DNA of 64,000 bases from Acidobacteriota bacterium. Lineage in GTDB: Bacteria > Acidobacteriota > Terriglobia > Acidiferrales > UBA7541. The first letter of the stretch is position 1. Each line of letters opens with the position of its first letter. The DNA is taken from contig QHYK01000064.1 in the NCBI GenBank assembly GCA_003224085.1, positions 48,841-112,840 on the forward strand, given 5' to 3'. Positions 1 to 8,409 of this stretch are shown piece after piece. A program made the translations under genes and the position numbers. The notes below the pieces were generated by a model. It searched no databases. It had not been told where the DNA came from and saw only the letters and a program-made list of their open reading frames with translations.

Positions 1-92
1 TGTATCACATTGATCGCGGGTACGAAGGGATCGTCGAGAAGCTGCGCGGCGTTGGAGCACAGATCGAGCGCGTGCACAGTCCCGGCTCGTAA
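1..92 (+). CDS. murA: UDP-N-acetylglucosamine 1-carboxyvinyltransferase, C-terminal end only
   Basis: The frame open from base 3 encodes 29 residues and a TAA stop. It contains YHIDRGYEGIVEKL followed by a Gly-Ala-x-Ile-Glu-Arg segment, which is how MurA proteins end. MurA makes UDP-GlcNAc-enolpyruvate, the first committed step of peptidoglycan precursor synthesis in the cytoplasm. Only the last helix is inside the window, so catalytic residues cannot be checked. EPSP synthase, the other family with this fold, does not end this way. Call rests on a short stretch. Confidence 0.7.
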   Translation, partial: YHIDRGYEGIVEKLRGVGAQIERVHSPGS

Positions 93-123
93 CTTTCTTC
101 TAGCAGCAAATGCTCCTTAGTTT

Positions 124-132
124 TGATACAAT
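124..132 (+). promoter_or_regulatory. extended -10 candidate for the CADD-like gene
   Basis: TGATACAAT is an extended -10 (TGn plus TACAAT) about 45 bases before the chosen ATG at 178. No -35 hexamer is evident 17 bases upstream. Predicted from sequence only. Confidence 0.35.
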
Positions 133-177
133 CTGCCGCACATTTTTGACATGCGCCTCCGGAATGAGGAGAGGGTC

Positions 178-852
178 ATGGCTAAGACGGAATTGGTGAG
201 AAAGCTGGACGCGGCAATTGCCGGCAAGAATTTGCTGAAGCATCCGTTCTATCAGGATTGGCAGGCAGGGAAGCTGAGCCGTGAGGCGCTGCAACTGTAC
301 GCGACACAGTATTACAAACATGTGTCAGCGTTTCCCGGGCACCTGCGCGTGCTGGCAGCGCGGACCGAAGGGCCGCTGCAGAAATTGATCCAGGAAAACC
401 TGGGGGAGGAAGAGAATCCGGCGGCGCCGCATCCAAAATTGTGGCGCGATTTTGCGGCCGCTGTTGGCGTCAGCGAAGATGACGTTACCTGCTGCCCCGC
501 CCTGCCGGGAACGAAGAATGTGGTGCAAACTTTCCGGGAAATCTGCGGGGATCGAACGGTGGCAGAGGCCGTAGCGACGCTGTACGCCTACGAATCGCAA
601 GTGCCCGAGATTGCGGCGATAAAGATGGAGGGACTGGCCAAGTTTTATGGCGTGAACACGCCGAAAGGATTGGCGTACTTCGCGGTGCACGAGGAGACGG
701 ACAAGCTACACCGGGCGGCATGGCGTGATTGGCTTGAAAAGCACGCCGAGGGGGACGAGGAGGAGATCGTCAGAACAACGAACGCGGCACTCGACGCGCT
801 GTGGGGGGCTCTGGATGCGGTACATTGTGAAAATGCCGGGGTAAGGAAGTAA
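178..852 (+). CDS. CADD-family heme-oxygenase-fold protein, probable p-aminobenzoate synthase
   Basis: A 224-residue all-helical TenA/PqqC-like protein that aligns along its length with Chlamydia CADD (CT610). Chlamydial CADD is known to cleave its own Tyr27 to release p-aminobenzoate for folate synthesis, using a dinuclear metal site and Lys152. As recalled from that protein, the counterparts here are Tyr25 in HPFYQDW, Lys149 in IAAIKMEG, and metal ligands Glu78, His85, Glu139, His171, Asp175 and His178, all with matching spacing. The start at 178 is chosen over an upstream in-frame ATG at 151 because GAGGAGAGGG lies just before it. The gene follows murA by 85 bases and ends before a strong terminator. 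It could instead be a TenA-like thiaminase, but the Tyr and Lys argue for CADD. folE lies about 5 kb away. Confidence 0.85.
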   Translation: MAKTELVRKLDAAIAGKNLLKHPFYQDWQAGKLSREALQLYATQYYKHVSAFPGHLRVLAARTEGPLQKLIQENLGEEENPAAPHPKLWRDFAAAVGVSEDDVTCCPALPGTKNVVQTFREICGDRTVAEAVATLYAYESQVPEIAAIKMEGLAKFYGVNTPKGLAYFAVHEETDKLHRAAWRDWLEKHAEGDEEEIVRTTNAALDALWGALDAVHCENAGVRK

Positions 853-880
853 GGGCGTTAAAGATGTGAGGACAAAGATT

Positions 881-922
881 CAACGCAAAGGGCACAGAGG
901 CTGAGCACAGAGTTCACCGAGA
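881..922. repeat. dispersed CACAAAGG/CACAGAG-type intergenic motif, copy 1
   Basis: AACGCAAAGGGCACAGAGG and then GCACAGAGTTCACCGAG resemble, in reverse orientation, the stretch at 15801-15831 (TTTGCGTGAACTCTGTGGCC then TTTGTGTTAAA). Both are intergenic. The shared words suggest a low-complexity dispersed element rather than coding sequence. Confidence 0.4.
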
Positions 923-930
923 AGAGATGG

Positions 931-968
931 AAACAGGCCAGGAGAGATTCCTGGCCTGTTTCATTTTT
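931..968 (+). terminator. intrinsic terminator between convergent CADD-like gene and pnp
   Basis: A perfect 13-bp stem (931-943 AAACAGGCCAGGA with 949-961), a 5-base loop, then CATTTTT. It sits 78 bases after the CADD-like stop. The A-rich left flank may let it also stop pnp transcripts arriving from the other strand. Confidence 0.85.
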
Positions 969-1040
969 CAGCGACAAAGCCTAAGCAGAAACAAATTGGG
1001 CGCAGCGATGCTGCCACCCCACGAGGGAGGTATCAAAGGC

Positions 1041-3251
1041 TTACTCGCGGGAGCCGGAGTTGCCGGAGCCGCCTTCGCTCCCGGCAAACCCCGGATTGTG
1101 ACTGCCACCTGCCGCGGCCTTTTGCTGTTTTTCACGCGCTTCCTTGAGCAGCGCTTTGCGCGAGAGGCGAATCTTGTTCCCTTCGATCGAGAGCACCTTC
1201 ACCAGAACCTGGTCGCCGAGCTTCAATTCGTCGCGAACGTCGCGAATCCGATGCTCGGAGATTTCGCTGATGTGCAGCAGGCCGTCGGTCCCCGGAAATA
1301 ACTCGACGAAAGCGCCAAACTCCGCGAGGCGCACGACTTTGCCGAGATAGGTCTTGCCGACTTCCGCGCTGGCGGTGACTTCGCGGACCATCGCGAGGGC
1401 GGCGTCGCCCGAAGCTCCGCTAGTCGAGAAGATGTGTACGGTGCCGTCTTCGAGGACGTCGATCTTGACGCCGGTCTGTTCGGTGATGGACTTGATTTTC
1501 TTTCCGCCCGGGCCAATGAGGTCGCGGATCTTGTCGGTCGGGATGTTGAGCTTGTAGAGGCGCGGCGCGTAAGCCGAAATCTGGGTGCGCGCGGCGTCAA
1601 GCGTCGCTTCCATGGTATCCAGAATCTCGAGGCGCGCTTTCTTCGCCTGTGCGAGCGCCTCGCGCATCATGGCAATACTGATGCCAAGGACCTTGATGTC
1701 CATTTGCAGCGCGGTGATGCCGTTGCGCGTGCCGGCGACTTTGAAGTCCATATCGCCGTAATGATCTTCGGCGCCGGCAATGTCGGTGAGGATGGAATAT
1801 TTGCCTTTGCCGCCAACGACGAGCCCCATGGCGATGCCCGCGCAAGAGGACTTGATGGGAACGCCGGCATCCATCAGCGCGAGCGAGCCGCCGCAAACCG
1901 TGGCCATCGACGACGAGCCGTTGGATTCCATAATGTCGGAGACCAGGCGCATGGCGTAGGGGAAGTCCGATTCGGGAGGAAGCAGGTTCACGAGCGCGCG
2001 TTCGGCAAGAGCGCCGTGGCCGATTTCGCGGCGTCCGGGCCCGCGGAGGAATTTCACTTCACCGACGCTGAATGGCGGGAAGTTGTAGTGCAGCATGAAG
2101 CGCTTGAACTGGTATTGCTCGAAGAGCAGGTCGAGGCGCTGCATGTCTTCCTTGGTGCCGAGAGTGAGCGTGGCGAGCGCTTGCGTTTCGCCGCGGGTGA
2201 AGAGCGCCGAGCCGTGAACGCGCGGGAGCAGGCCGACCTCGCAAGTAATTTTGCGAATCCGGTCGAAGGCTCGGCCATCGGGTCGGCGCCGGGCATTCAG
2301 GACGTCGTCGCGAAAAATATTTTCGCGCAGCCGTTCAAAAGCGCGCTTCGTGAGCGTGCGCTTCTCGTCCATTTCTTTCTGAGGTTCTTCGGGAATGGTG
2401 GCGAGGATTTCTTCCTTCAGGGCATCCACCAGGTGATAGCTTTCCTTTTTCGGGTGCTTTTCCGTGTTGAGCGCATCGTGCAACCGCTCGCCATACTTCT
2501 TTTGCAGATCTTTGTAGATACCTTCGTCGAATGGCAGCGGCTCGACCGCGACTTTCTTGGGATTAAGCTGGCCATGAAGCTGCCGAATGGCGGCCACAAT
2601 TTTCTTGATTTGCGCGTGGCCAAATTCAAGAGCGTCGGCAACAGTCTCTTCAGAGACTTCCAGCGCGCCGGCTTCGACCATGACGATGGCTTCTTCCGTT
2701 CCGGCGATGACGATGTTCAGCAAGCTCTTCTTTTGCTGCGCAACGGTGGGATTGGCGATGAGCTGGCCATCCAGCAGACCTACGCGAACGCAGGCAATGG
2801 GCTTCTCAAACGGCAGGTCCGACACATAGCAGGCCGCCGACGCCCCGGTGACGGCGATGACGTCCGGATCATTGTCGCTGTCGGCGGAGAGCACCATGCT
2901 GACAATCTGCGTTTCGTTGCGCCAGGCTTCGGGGAAGAGCGGACGAAGCGGGCGATCAATCAACCGGGAAGTGAGAATCTCTTTTTCCGAAGGGCGCCCC
3001 TCGCGCTTGAAAAAGCCCCCGGGAATTTTTCCTGCGGAATAGGTATTTTCGCGATAGTCTACGGTAAGAGGAAGAAAGTCTCGGTCATTGGCTTCGGTAG
3101 CCATGCAGGCCGTAGTGAGCACGACCGTGTCGCCATAGCGCGCCACAATCGCGCCATCGGCCTGTTTTGCGATTTTCCCCGTTTCCAGAGTCAGCGGACG
3201 GCCGCCGACCTCCACGGTAACCTGATGAGGTGCGTGTGCATTTTCAGACAT
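1041..3251 (-). CDS. pnp: polynucleotide phosphorylase
   Basis: A 736-residue PNPase: phosphorolytic 3'-5' exoribonuclease of the RNA degradosome. Two RNase PH-like cores flank a helical domain (first core about 1-230, second about 310-540 with the active-site stretch ESNGSSSMATVCGGSLALMD). A KH domain begins at DKIRDLIGPGGKKIKSI, an S1 domain follows (GKTYLGKVVRLAEFGAFVEL), and the tail is Gly/Ser rich. The frame is open a further 24 codons upstream, but the start at 3251 (MSENAHAPH) fits the family N-terminus and has AAAGGA nine bases upstream. It follows rpsO on the same strand, the usual rpsO-pnp order. Confidence 0.97.
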   Translation of the reverse strand: MSENAHAPHQVTVEVGGRPLTLETGKIAKQADGAIVARYGDTVVLTTACMATEANDRDFLPLTVDYRENTYSAGKIPGGFFKREGRPSEKEILTSRLIDRPLRPLFPEAWRNETQIVSMVLSADSDNDPDVIAVTGASAACYVSDLPFEKPIACVRVGLLDGQLIANPTVAQQKKSLLNIVIAGTEEAIVMVEAGALEVSEETVADALEFGHAQIKKIVAAIRQLHGQLNPKKVAVEPLPFDEGIYKDLQKKYGERLHDALNTEKHPKKESYHLVDALKEEILATIPEEPQKEMDEKRTLTKRAFERLRENIFRDDVLNARRRPDGRAFDRIRKITCEVGLLPRVHGSALFTRGETQALATLTLGTKEDMQRLDLLFEQYQFKRFMLHYNFPPFSVGEVKFLRGPGRREIGHGALAERALVNLLPPESDFPYAMRLVSDIMESNGSSSMATVCGGSLALMDAGVPIKSSCAGIAMGLVVGGKGKYSILTDIAGAEDHYGDMDFKVAGTRNGITALQMDIKVLGISIAMMREALAQAKKARLEILDTMEATLDAARTQISAYAPRLYKLNIPTDKIRDLIGPGGKKIKSITEQTGVKIDVLEDGTVHIFSTSGASGDAALAMVREVTASAEVGKTYLGKVVRLAEFGAFVELFPGTDGLLHISEISEHRIRDVRDELKLGDQVLVKVLSIEGNKIRLSRKALLKEAREKQQKAAAGGSHNPGFAGSEGGSGNSGSRE

Positions 3252-3295
3252 AAACAATTTTCCTTTGGCCCCGGCCCCCCGGGGGAGTTGAGGGC

Positions 3296-3312
3296 CCTTC
3301 GCATGGCGAAGG
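3296..3312 (-). promoter_or_regulatory. stem-loop in the pnp leader
   Basis: CCTTCGC-ATG-GCGAAGG forms a 7-bp stem with a 3-base loop, 45 bases upstream of the pnp start. In enterobacteria the rpsO-pnp spacer carries a hairpin through which PNPase represses itself. A similar role here is only inference from position. Confidence 0.35.
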
Positions 3313-3519
3313 ACCTCATACAAGGCTGCCCGTTTTTGCGGACAACTTCGAGGAAGAAAGAAGGAGGAGCTTGCGGGGAACGGACCCGGGACAGACTACA
3401 CCACGAGAAATTCCAGCCCTATCGCTGCCGGAGGCCTGAGGGACAGACTCCGCGTGGAATTTGTCACTTCGTGAGAACGCAAGGTGTATCGCTCAGAATT
3501 CCGACTCAAAGTGGAGCGA

Positions 3520-3780
3520 TTACTTGCGCAGGCTAAGACGGTCAACAATCTCGCGGTACCGATCCGGATCACGGCGGTTGAGATAGTCCAGCAGCCGGCG
3601 GCGCTTATTGACCATCATGATCAATCCGCGGCGGGATGCGTGGTCTTTCACGTGGGACTTGAGATGCGTGGTCAGGTAGTTGATCCTCTCGCTCAAAAGG
3701 GCGATCTGCACTTCGGGCGAGCCAGTATCTTTCACATGGGTCCGGAATTGTTCGATCAACACCGTCTTTGTCGCGCTCAA
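3520..3780 (-). CDS. rpsO: 30S ribosomal protein S15
   Basis: An 86-residue S15 (family length about 89) that binds 16S rRNA in the platform of the small subunit. The typical core is present: [22 protein letters not shown], then [20 protein letters not shown] and a C-terminal [21 protein letters not shown]. The reading frame begins with a TTG codon at 3780 preceded by GGAGAGGGG, so translation probably starts at TTG. pnp lies 268 bases downstream on the same strand. Upstream is a -35/-10 candidate (3838-3866), and the next gene is divergent. Confidence 0.97.
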   Translation of the reverse strand: MSATKTVLIEQFRTHVKDTGSPEVQIALLSERINYLTTHLKSHVKDHASRRGLIMMVNKRRRLLDYLNRRDPDRYREIVDRLSLRK

Positions 3781-3837
3781 GTGCCCCTCTCCGTTATCCC
3801 CTGAAATGTTCCTCTTCTCTTCGACAGATTCAGGCTA

Positions 3838-3866
3838 ACACAACTCGGTCTGTAAAGCGAAGTCAA
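3838..3866 (-). promoter_or_regulatory. promoter candidate for rpsO-pnp
   Basis: On the minus strand TTGACT (3861-3866), a 17-base spacer, then TTGTGTTAG (-10 at 3838-3843). The -35 is good and the -10 weak. It lies about 60 bases before the rpsO start in the 311-base divergent gap 3781-4091. Confidence 0.4.
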
Positions 3867-4039
3867 TAATAAACCGTAGCGAAACTCTTGGGAGTTACCG
3901 ACCTGGCTTGCGCTGCGGATACAGACGAGAACAAAGGGGATGTTCGATTAGCCTGTTTCCAATACCTAATCTGTTTGCGAAACAAAATCGCCTCGGATGC
4001 GTCAGTATCTGTAAGAGACGGCGGCAGTCGCAGTTGCGC

Positions 4040-4067
4040 TTGACGGGCAAATCCGCTTCAATATTTG
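4040..4067 (+). promoter_or_regulatory. promoter candidate for the DUF2911 gene
   Basis: TTGACG (4040-4045), 16 bases, TATTTG (4062-4067), 25 bases before the start codon. Nothing else was recognised in the divergent gap 3781-4091. Confidence 0.4.
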
Positions 4068-4091
4068 CTGGAACGTTCCTGAGGAGGAAGC

Positions 4092-4628
4092 ATGAAGAGA
4101 ACCGTTGCATTTCTGGCAGTCGGTTGTATGACCGTGGGGATAATGGCTTTGCTGGGGTCGGCGCAGATGGGCGGAAAAGCCAGTCCCGCCGCAAAGGCCA
4201 CGTGTGATTTAGGGGGCGGCAAGTCGATCACCGTGGATTATTCCAGTCCACGCGCAAAGGGGCGGAAGATTTTTGGCGGCTTGGTGCCCTATGGTGAGGT
4301 GTGGCGCACGGGCGCCGATGAGGCAACCACCTTTGTAACCACGGCAGACCTGATGGTCGGCGGCACCCATGTGCCGGCGGGCAACTATACCATTTTCACG
4401 GTCCCCAACCAGAACAAGTGGACGCTTATCATCAACAAGAAGACCGGCGAATGGGGTATCCCTTACAAATATGAGAGTGACGAGCTGGCCCGTGTGGACA
4501 TGAAGGTTTCCGCCGCGCCGGCAACAGTCGAGAACTTCATCATTGCCTTCGATAAAGCGGCATCGGGATGCACGCTGCGCATGGAATGGGAAAACACTCG
4601 AGCGACGGTGGACATTTCGAAGATGTGA
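4092..4628 (+). CDS. secreted DUF2911 family protein
   Basis: A 178-residue exported protein with a signal peptide (MKRTVAFLAVGCMTVGIMALL then a GSAQ cleavage-type site). The mature domain has the DUF2911 signature: VDYSSPRAKGRKIFGGLVPYGEVWRTGADEATTF, then a β-rich GTHVPAGNYTIFTVP and WTLIINKKTGEWG. The family is common in Bacteroidetes and Acidobacteria and has no established function; a lipocalin-like periplasmic binding role is often supposed. AGGAGGAAGC precedes the ATG, and a terminator lies 23 bases after the stop, so it is a single-gene unit. Confidence 0.9.
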   Translation: MKRTVAFLAVGCMTVGIMALLGSAQMGGKASPAAKATCDLGGGKSITVDYSSPRAKGRKIFGGLVPYGEVWRTGADEATTFVTTADLMVGGTHVPAGNYTIFTVPNQNKWTLIINKKTGEWGIPYKYESDELARVDMKVSAAPATVENFIIAFDKAASGCTLRMEWENTRATVDISKM

Positions 4629-4651
4629 GCTTTCGCTGTTTTTGAATGTGG

Positions 4652-4693
4652 AGGGTGCGATGTGTCATGAATATGCCGCACCCTTTTTGTTTT
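4652..4693 (+). terminator. intrinsic terminator after the DUF2911 gene
   Basis: AGGGTGCG (4652-4659) pairs with CGCACCCT (4677-4684), followed by TTTTGTTTT. The 17-base loop is long but ends in a T-rich run. Confidence 0.65.
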
Positions 4694-4732
4694 GTAGCGG
4701 CCCAGGAAGAGAAAATCAGGAAGAATCTAAAT

Positions 4733-5695
4733 TCACTGCGGCAGACGGGCCATGCCGCGGTCCACCAGCATCACCGCACTGACCACCATAGCTGCCGAGA
4801 GCAGCACGTTGAGTGTGACGGCTTCGCCGGCCAGTAGCCAGCCCAGCAAGACAGCCACGATCGGGTTGATGTAGGTATGGGTGGCAACCAGCGTTGGAGA
4901 GTAATGTTCCATCAGCCAATTGTAGGCAGTGAAGGCGACCACCGAGCCGAAAACAATGAGGTAGCCGAGCGAAAGCCAGGAACGCAGCGTCACCGAAGCG
5001 AGAGAAAATCCGCGATATTCTCCTGCGAGCGTCCCTACCAACAGCAATTGGCCGGACCCCGCCAGAAGCGACAGCGCGGACAAAAGAAGCGGATTCCCCG
5101 ATAAGTGCGACCGCCGCGAATAAACCACACCAACGGACCATGCCAGCGCGCTGATCAGCACAGCGGCTGAACCGACAAACATGCCCGGAGCCGACGCGAG
5201 CACGCTTCTTCCCATTAATAGACCTACTCCGCCAAGACCCAAAAGGATGCCGGCCAGAAGGGTCCCGTTCCAGTGCCACTCCCTGGCAGCGGCTGCAGAG
5301 AAAAGGAAAACCCCAATTGGTTCGCTGGCAATCAGGAGAGAAGCCAGGCCAGAGGGGACCCTTTGCTCCGCCCAATGAAGCAAGCCGTGGCTGAGGAGAA
5401 AGAAAAAAACACCGATGATGATGCTAGCGCGGATTTGCGCCCAGCTTGGACGCAGGCGCTTAGCGAGGCACCACGCGAGGAGAATCAGGCCGGCGCTGAG
5501 ATGCCGCAGGCCAGCGGTGTAGAGCGGAGGAATCGTTTCCACCGCATAGCGAATGGCCAGATAAGTCGAGCCCCAAATCAGATAGATGGAGAGAAAGCAT
5601 AGGAAAACGGTTAGGCGGTGAGAGCGCGCGAGAGAAGGCGAGTGAACCGCGGAAGAGGCCTCTCCAATGATGAGGGGAGCTTGATCGGTCGCCAT
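4733..5695 (-). CDS. EamA/DMT-superfamily transporter
   Basis: A 320-residue inner-membrane protein with about ten hydrophobic helices in two EamA repeats. The first begins FLCFLSIYLIWGSTYLAIRYAVE, the usual DMT opening with WGSTF/Y. The second carries SALAWSVGVVYSRR and ends with YINPIVAVLLGWLLAGE, the conserved Pro-Gly-Glu helix. Members export amino acids, metabolites or drugs; the substrate cannot be read from sequence (closest by eye to YedA/RhaT-like carriers). It is followed on the same strand by no gene and preceded by folE 54 bases upstream, so it may be co-transcribed with the pterin genes. Confidence 0.9.
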   Translation of the reverse strand: MATDQAPLIIGEASSAVHSPSLARSHRLTVFLCFLSIYLIWGSTYLAIRYAVETIPPLYTAGLRHLSAGLILLAWCLAKRLRPSWAQIRASIIIGVFFFLLSHGLLHWAEQRVPSGLASLLIASEPIGVFLFSAAAAREWHWNGTLLAGILLGLGGVGLLMGRSVLASAPGMFVGSAAVLISALAWSVGVVYSRRSHLSGNPLLLSALSLLAGSGQLLLVGTLAGEYRGFSLASVTLRSWLSLGYLIVFGSVVAFTAYNWLMEHYSPTLVATHTYINPIVAVLLGWLLAGEAVTLNVLLSAAMVVSAVMLVDRGMARLPQ

Positions 5696-5749
5696 TGGTG
5701 CACTTTAGGTGAGGTGGGCACGCGATTCCAGCGCCAAAATGGCGTCCAG

Positions 5750-6370
5750 CTAGGCCTTGTTCTGGCTGACGAGGGACAGGAATTCGTCACGCGTCTGCTT
5801 GTTGTGGCGGAAGGCGCCGAGCATCGAACTGGTCACCGCCTGGCCGCACTGTTTCTCGACCCCCCGCATCTGCATGCACAGGTGGCGCGCCTCGACAATG
5901 ACGCCTACACCTTGCGGGGCAATCTTTTCCTGAATCGCTTCCGCGATTTGGCTCGTCAAGCGCTCCTGAATCTGCAGGCGCCGGGCGTACATGTTCACCA
6001 GGCGCGCGATTTTGCTGAGGCCGAGGACGCGCTTGTCCGGCAGGTAAGCGACGTGCGCTTTGCCGAAGAACGGAAGGAGGTGATGCTCGCAGAGGCTGAA
6101 AAACTCGATGTCCTTGACGATGACCATCTCGTCGTAGGCCACGCTGAACGTCGCGCCGTTCAAGACATGATCGATGTTCTGATGATAGCCGCTGGTGAGG
6201 AACTTGAAAGCCTTTTCAAAACGTTCCGGCGTTTTGCGCAGGCCTTCGCGATTGGGATCTTCACCGATGATCTTGATCATCTCGCGAACGTGACAGGCGA
6301 TAGTCTTCGCATCGACCTCTTCGCGGTCATTTCTGTCATGGAGCAGGATTTCTTCGGTTGGCTTAGTCAC
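5750..6370 (-). CDS. folE: GTP cyclohydrolase I
   Basis: A 206-residue type I GTP cyclohydrolase that turns GTP into 7,8-dihydroneopterin triphosphate, the entry to folate, biopterin and queuosine. Zinc ligands Cys94 and His97 lie in [12 protein letters not shown] and Cys165 in [25 protein letters not shown] and the C-terminal TRDEFLSL are also typical. Its start overlaps the stop of the upstream PTPS gene by 4 bases (ATGA type), so the two are translationally coupled. With two PTPS genes beside it, the product may go to a tetrahydrobiopterin-like cofactor as well as folate. Confidence 0.97.
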   Translation of the reverse strand: MTKPTEEILLHDRNDREEVDAKTIACHVREMIKIIGEDPNREGLRKTPERFEKAFKFLTSGYHQNIDHVLNGATFSVAYDEMVIVKDIEFFSLCEHHLLPFFGKAHVAYLPDKRVLGLSKIARLVNMYARRLQIQERLTSQIAEAIQEKIAPQGVGVIVEARHLCMQMRGVEKQCGQAVTSSMLGAFRHNKQTRDEFLSLVSQNKA

Positions 6371-6822
6371 AAGTGGTTTCCCTCCGTGCTTCCTGCATAT
6401 TCAAAGCTATTGTTGCCCGTTTCTTGGATGCGCACGCGTTCGAGTTTGGCATGGGGAAATTTTTGCAAGCGGCGAAAGATCTCGATGCACAGATTCTCGG
6501 TCGTGGGGACCGCGTCGTGAAACGCGGTTACATCGTCGTTGAGCGAGTGATGGTCAAATTCTTCGAGCACGTGGCGTTCGACGAAGGCGTCCAAGTCCGC
6601 AAGGTTGGCAATCATGCCGGTGGCTGGATCAATCTTTCCAGAAACGCTGATTTCCAGAACGTAGTTATGACCGTGACCGTGAGGATTGTTGCATTTTCCG
6701 AAGACCCGATAATTCTCTTCCTCGCTCAAACGCGGAGTGTGCAAACGATGGGATGCTGCAAACTTGTACCGCCGGCCAAGTTCGACATGGAGCAAATCAT
6801 TCTTCATGGTCTTCACGCCCAC
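6367..6822 (-). CDS. 6-pyruvoyl-tetrahydropterin synthase family protein, copy 2
   Basis: 151 residues if started at the GTG at 6822; an internal ATG at 6807 is the other choice, and neither has a strong ribosome site. The PTPS fold is clear: zinc ligands His25, His49 and His51, with catalytic Cys43 in [14 protein letters not shown], then FDHHSLND (catalytic Asp/His) and PTTENL with the pterin-anchoring Glu. This sequence is closer to eukaryotic PTPS (KCNNPNGHGHNY) than to E. coli QueD. PTPS acts on dihydroneopterin triphosphate, the FolE product. It overlaps folE and follows a paralogue 9 bases upstream. Confidence 0.9.
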   Translation of the reverse strand: MGVKTMKNDLLHVELGRRYKFAASHRLHTPRLSEEENYRVFGKCNNPHGHGHNYVLEISVSGKIDPATGMIANLADLDAFVERHVLEEFDHHSLNDDVTAFHDAVPTTENLCIEIFRRLQKFPHAKLERVRIQETGNNSFEYAGSTEGNHL

Positions 6823-6831
6823 GACCTGTTC

Positions 6832-7260
6832 TCAATTCGCCGCTGCGCTTGCGCCATTGCCATAACAATCAGCGAAAAGGTCCGGCGATTCATAGAGCCG
6901 GACGCGGTGCAATTTTCCCTGCGTAATCCGCGGCTCGAGCAGCTGCCAAATCAGGCGCGCGATGTTCTCGCAAGTGGGTATCTGGCCGGCGAGTTCCGGC
7001 ACTTCGTAATTCAAATGGCGGTGATCCATGCGCTGCATCACTTCGCGCTCGAGAATCTCTTTCAATTCTTTCAGGTCCAAAACCATGCCGGTGACAGGGT
7101 CTGGCTCCCCCGCCACGGTGACTTCCAGCGTGTAGTTGTGCCCATGGCCATGGGGATTATTGCACTTCCCAAAAAGGCGACGGTTCTCCTCCGCCGAAAG
7201 ATTCGGGTTGTGATAGAGATGCGAGGCCGAAAACTCGATTTTTCGCGTGAGAAGAACCAT
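6832..7260 (-). CDS. 6-pyruvoyl-tetrahydropterin synthase family protein, copy 1
   Basis: 142 residues, the first of two tandem PTPS paralogues and first gene of a three-gene run ending in folE. Zinc ligands His14, His39 and His41 and catalytic Cys33 are in ASHLYH and [22 protein letters not shown] and PTCENIA supply the other active-site residues. It differs from copy 2 mainly after residue 60, so the two are diverged rather than a recent duplication. They may form a heteromer or serve different products (BH4-type pterin versus 6-carboxy-tetrahydropterin for queuosine); sequence alone does not decide. Confidence 0.9.
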   Translation of the reverse strand: MVLLTRKIEFSASHLYHNPNLSAEENRRLFGKCNNPHGHGHNYTLEVTVAGEPDPVTGMVLDLKELKEILEREVMQRMDHRHLNYEVPELAGQIPTCENIARLIWQLLEPRITQGKLHRVRLYESPDLFADCYGNGASAAAN

Positions 7261-7276
7261 TTTCGTTGGCCAATAG

Positions 7277-8356
7277 CTATTTTACCGATTCCGGAGCCCC
7301 GATGGAGTATTCCCTGCCCTTCCAGGCGATTCTTCCTTTGGCGTGGCTCCGGTAGGAGGCCCAAAGCACACCCGCATAGAGAAAGGCCGCCGGCACGTAA
7401 TAAAAGATGAACGAAAACGGGTAATGGTTGCGGCCAAGATCGAGACCATAGATGGTCTGGCGAGCGATCAGGAACACTATTCCGAGGAACAACAAGAAGG
7501 GAAACTTCAGGCCCAGGAGCATCAAAAGAAACGGAATCCAGGGCAAAGTGGCTTCGACTTCGCGAAAGACCGCCCAAGGGGTTCCACCCACCAAGCGATA
7601 GAGATTCTTTTTCCAGCCCTCCCACATCGTTCGGAACGAAGAGTACATCCGAGTCCGCACGAGGCCCTTGCCGGAGCCGAACCAAATCCGATGGCCCGCC
7701 CGTTTGACCCGCATGGCCATTACGAGGTCTTCCAGAACTTCGCCGGCAACGCCACGATGCCCGCCAATGGCATCGTAGACCTCCCTGCGAATCAGCAAAA
7801 ACTGGCCGTTCGCGGCGGCGATCGGCAAAGCAGGGTTGTTCACCTGGTCATAAGAAAATTTCTTTGCCAGCCGCAAATAGACAAAAGGAATCAGCGCTTT
7901 CTCATACCAGCTGCGCGTGATTTGCTCGGGCGAAAAAGAAACCAACGCCGCCTGCCGCTCGCGGGCAATTTGCAGCCCACGCGCCACCGAGTTAGGGGCG
8001 TGCAGAGCGTCCGCGTCGGTGAACAGAAGCCAGGGGCTTGTGGCCTGCTGAACGCCGACCCAAAGCGCGTAATTCTTGCCCACCCAGCCGTCTGGCAATC
8101 CGCCGGTTTCGAGAAGGCGCAGGTCGGGGATTTCCTTCACCAAGTTGCGCACCACTTCTGCCGTTGCGTCCGAAGATTGGTCGTTGACCACGAGGATTTG
8201 CGCAATCTCGGGTTGGCGAGATAGCGTTTCGATGGACGCCGCGATAACCGCTTCCTCGTTTCGCGCGGGAACGATGGCCGTGACGACAACGGGTGTAGGA
8301 ACAGCGCCGCGTGGCTGCATGGCATATGGGTTGGGATTATCGCTCGGCATGTTCAT
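7277..8356 (-). CDS. family 2 glycosyltransferase (HpnB/CrtQ-like)
   Basis: A 359-residue membrane-bound GT2. The GT-A domain opens VTAIVPARNEEAVIAASIE, with IQ-like nucleotide stretch ILVVNDQSSDAT, the LLFTDADALH DxD-type metal site and a GEVLEDLVMAMRVKRAG ED motif. LPDGWVGKNYAL is typical of the hopanoid- and carotenoid-associated group. Three or four hydrophobic helices follow (about 270-340). The open frame runs further upstream into the divergent tlpA gene, so the start is placed at 8356 (MNMPSDN), with 8350 as alternative; no clear ribosome site. It is followed by the PTPS genes 16 bases downstream. Confidence 0.85.
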   Translation of the reverse strand: MNMPSDNPNPYAMQPRGAVPTPVVVTAIVPARNEEAVIAASIETLSRQPEIAQILVVNDQSSDATAEVVRNLVKEIPDLRLLETGGLPDGWVGKNYALWVGVQQATSPWLLFTDADALHAPNSVARGLQIARERQAALVSFSPEQITRSWYEKALIPFVYLRLAKKFSYDQVNNPALPIAAANGQFLLIRREVYDAIGGHRGVAGEVLEDLVMAMRVKRAGHRIWFGSGKGLVRTRMYSSFRTMWEGWKKNLYRLVGGTPWAVFREVEATLPWIPFLLMLLGLKFPFLLFLGIVFLIARQTIYGLDLGRNHYPFSFIFYYVPAAFLYAGVLWASYRSHAKGRIAWKGREYSIGAPESVK

Positions 8357-8398
8357 TGGATGCGAGAATCGGTTCCGAACGCTAACGGAATGCGCTAC

Positions 8399-8404
8399 CA
8401 TAAT
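8399..8404 (+). promoter_or_regulatory. -10 element giving a probably leaderless tlpA-like transcript
   Basis: CATAAT ends 5 bases before the ATG at 8410, so the expected transcript start is at or next to the A of ATG. No ribosome site precedes the gene. Confidence 0.5.
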
Positions 8405-8409
8405 ACGCG

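Noticed and set aside
1434..3536. A 700-codon plus-strand open frame
   Set aside because: It is antisense to pnp and rpsO with GC-rich codon bias keeping the opposite strand open; no motif or ribosome site.
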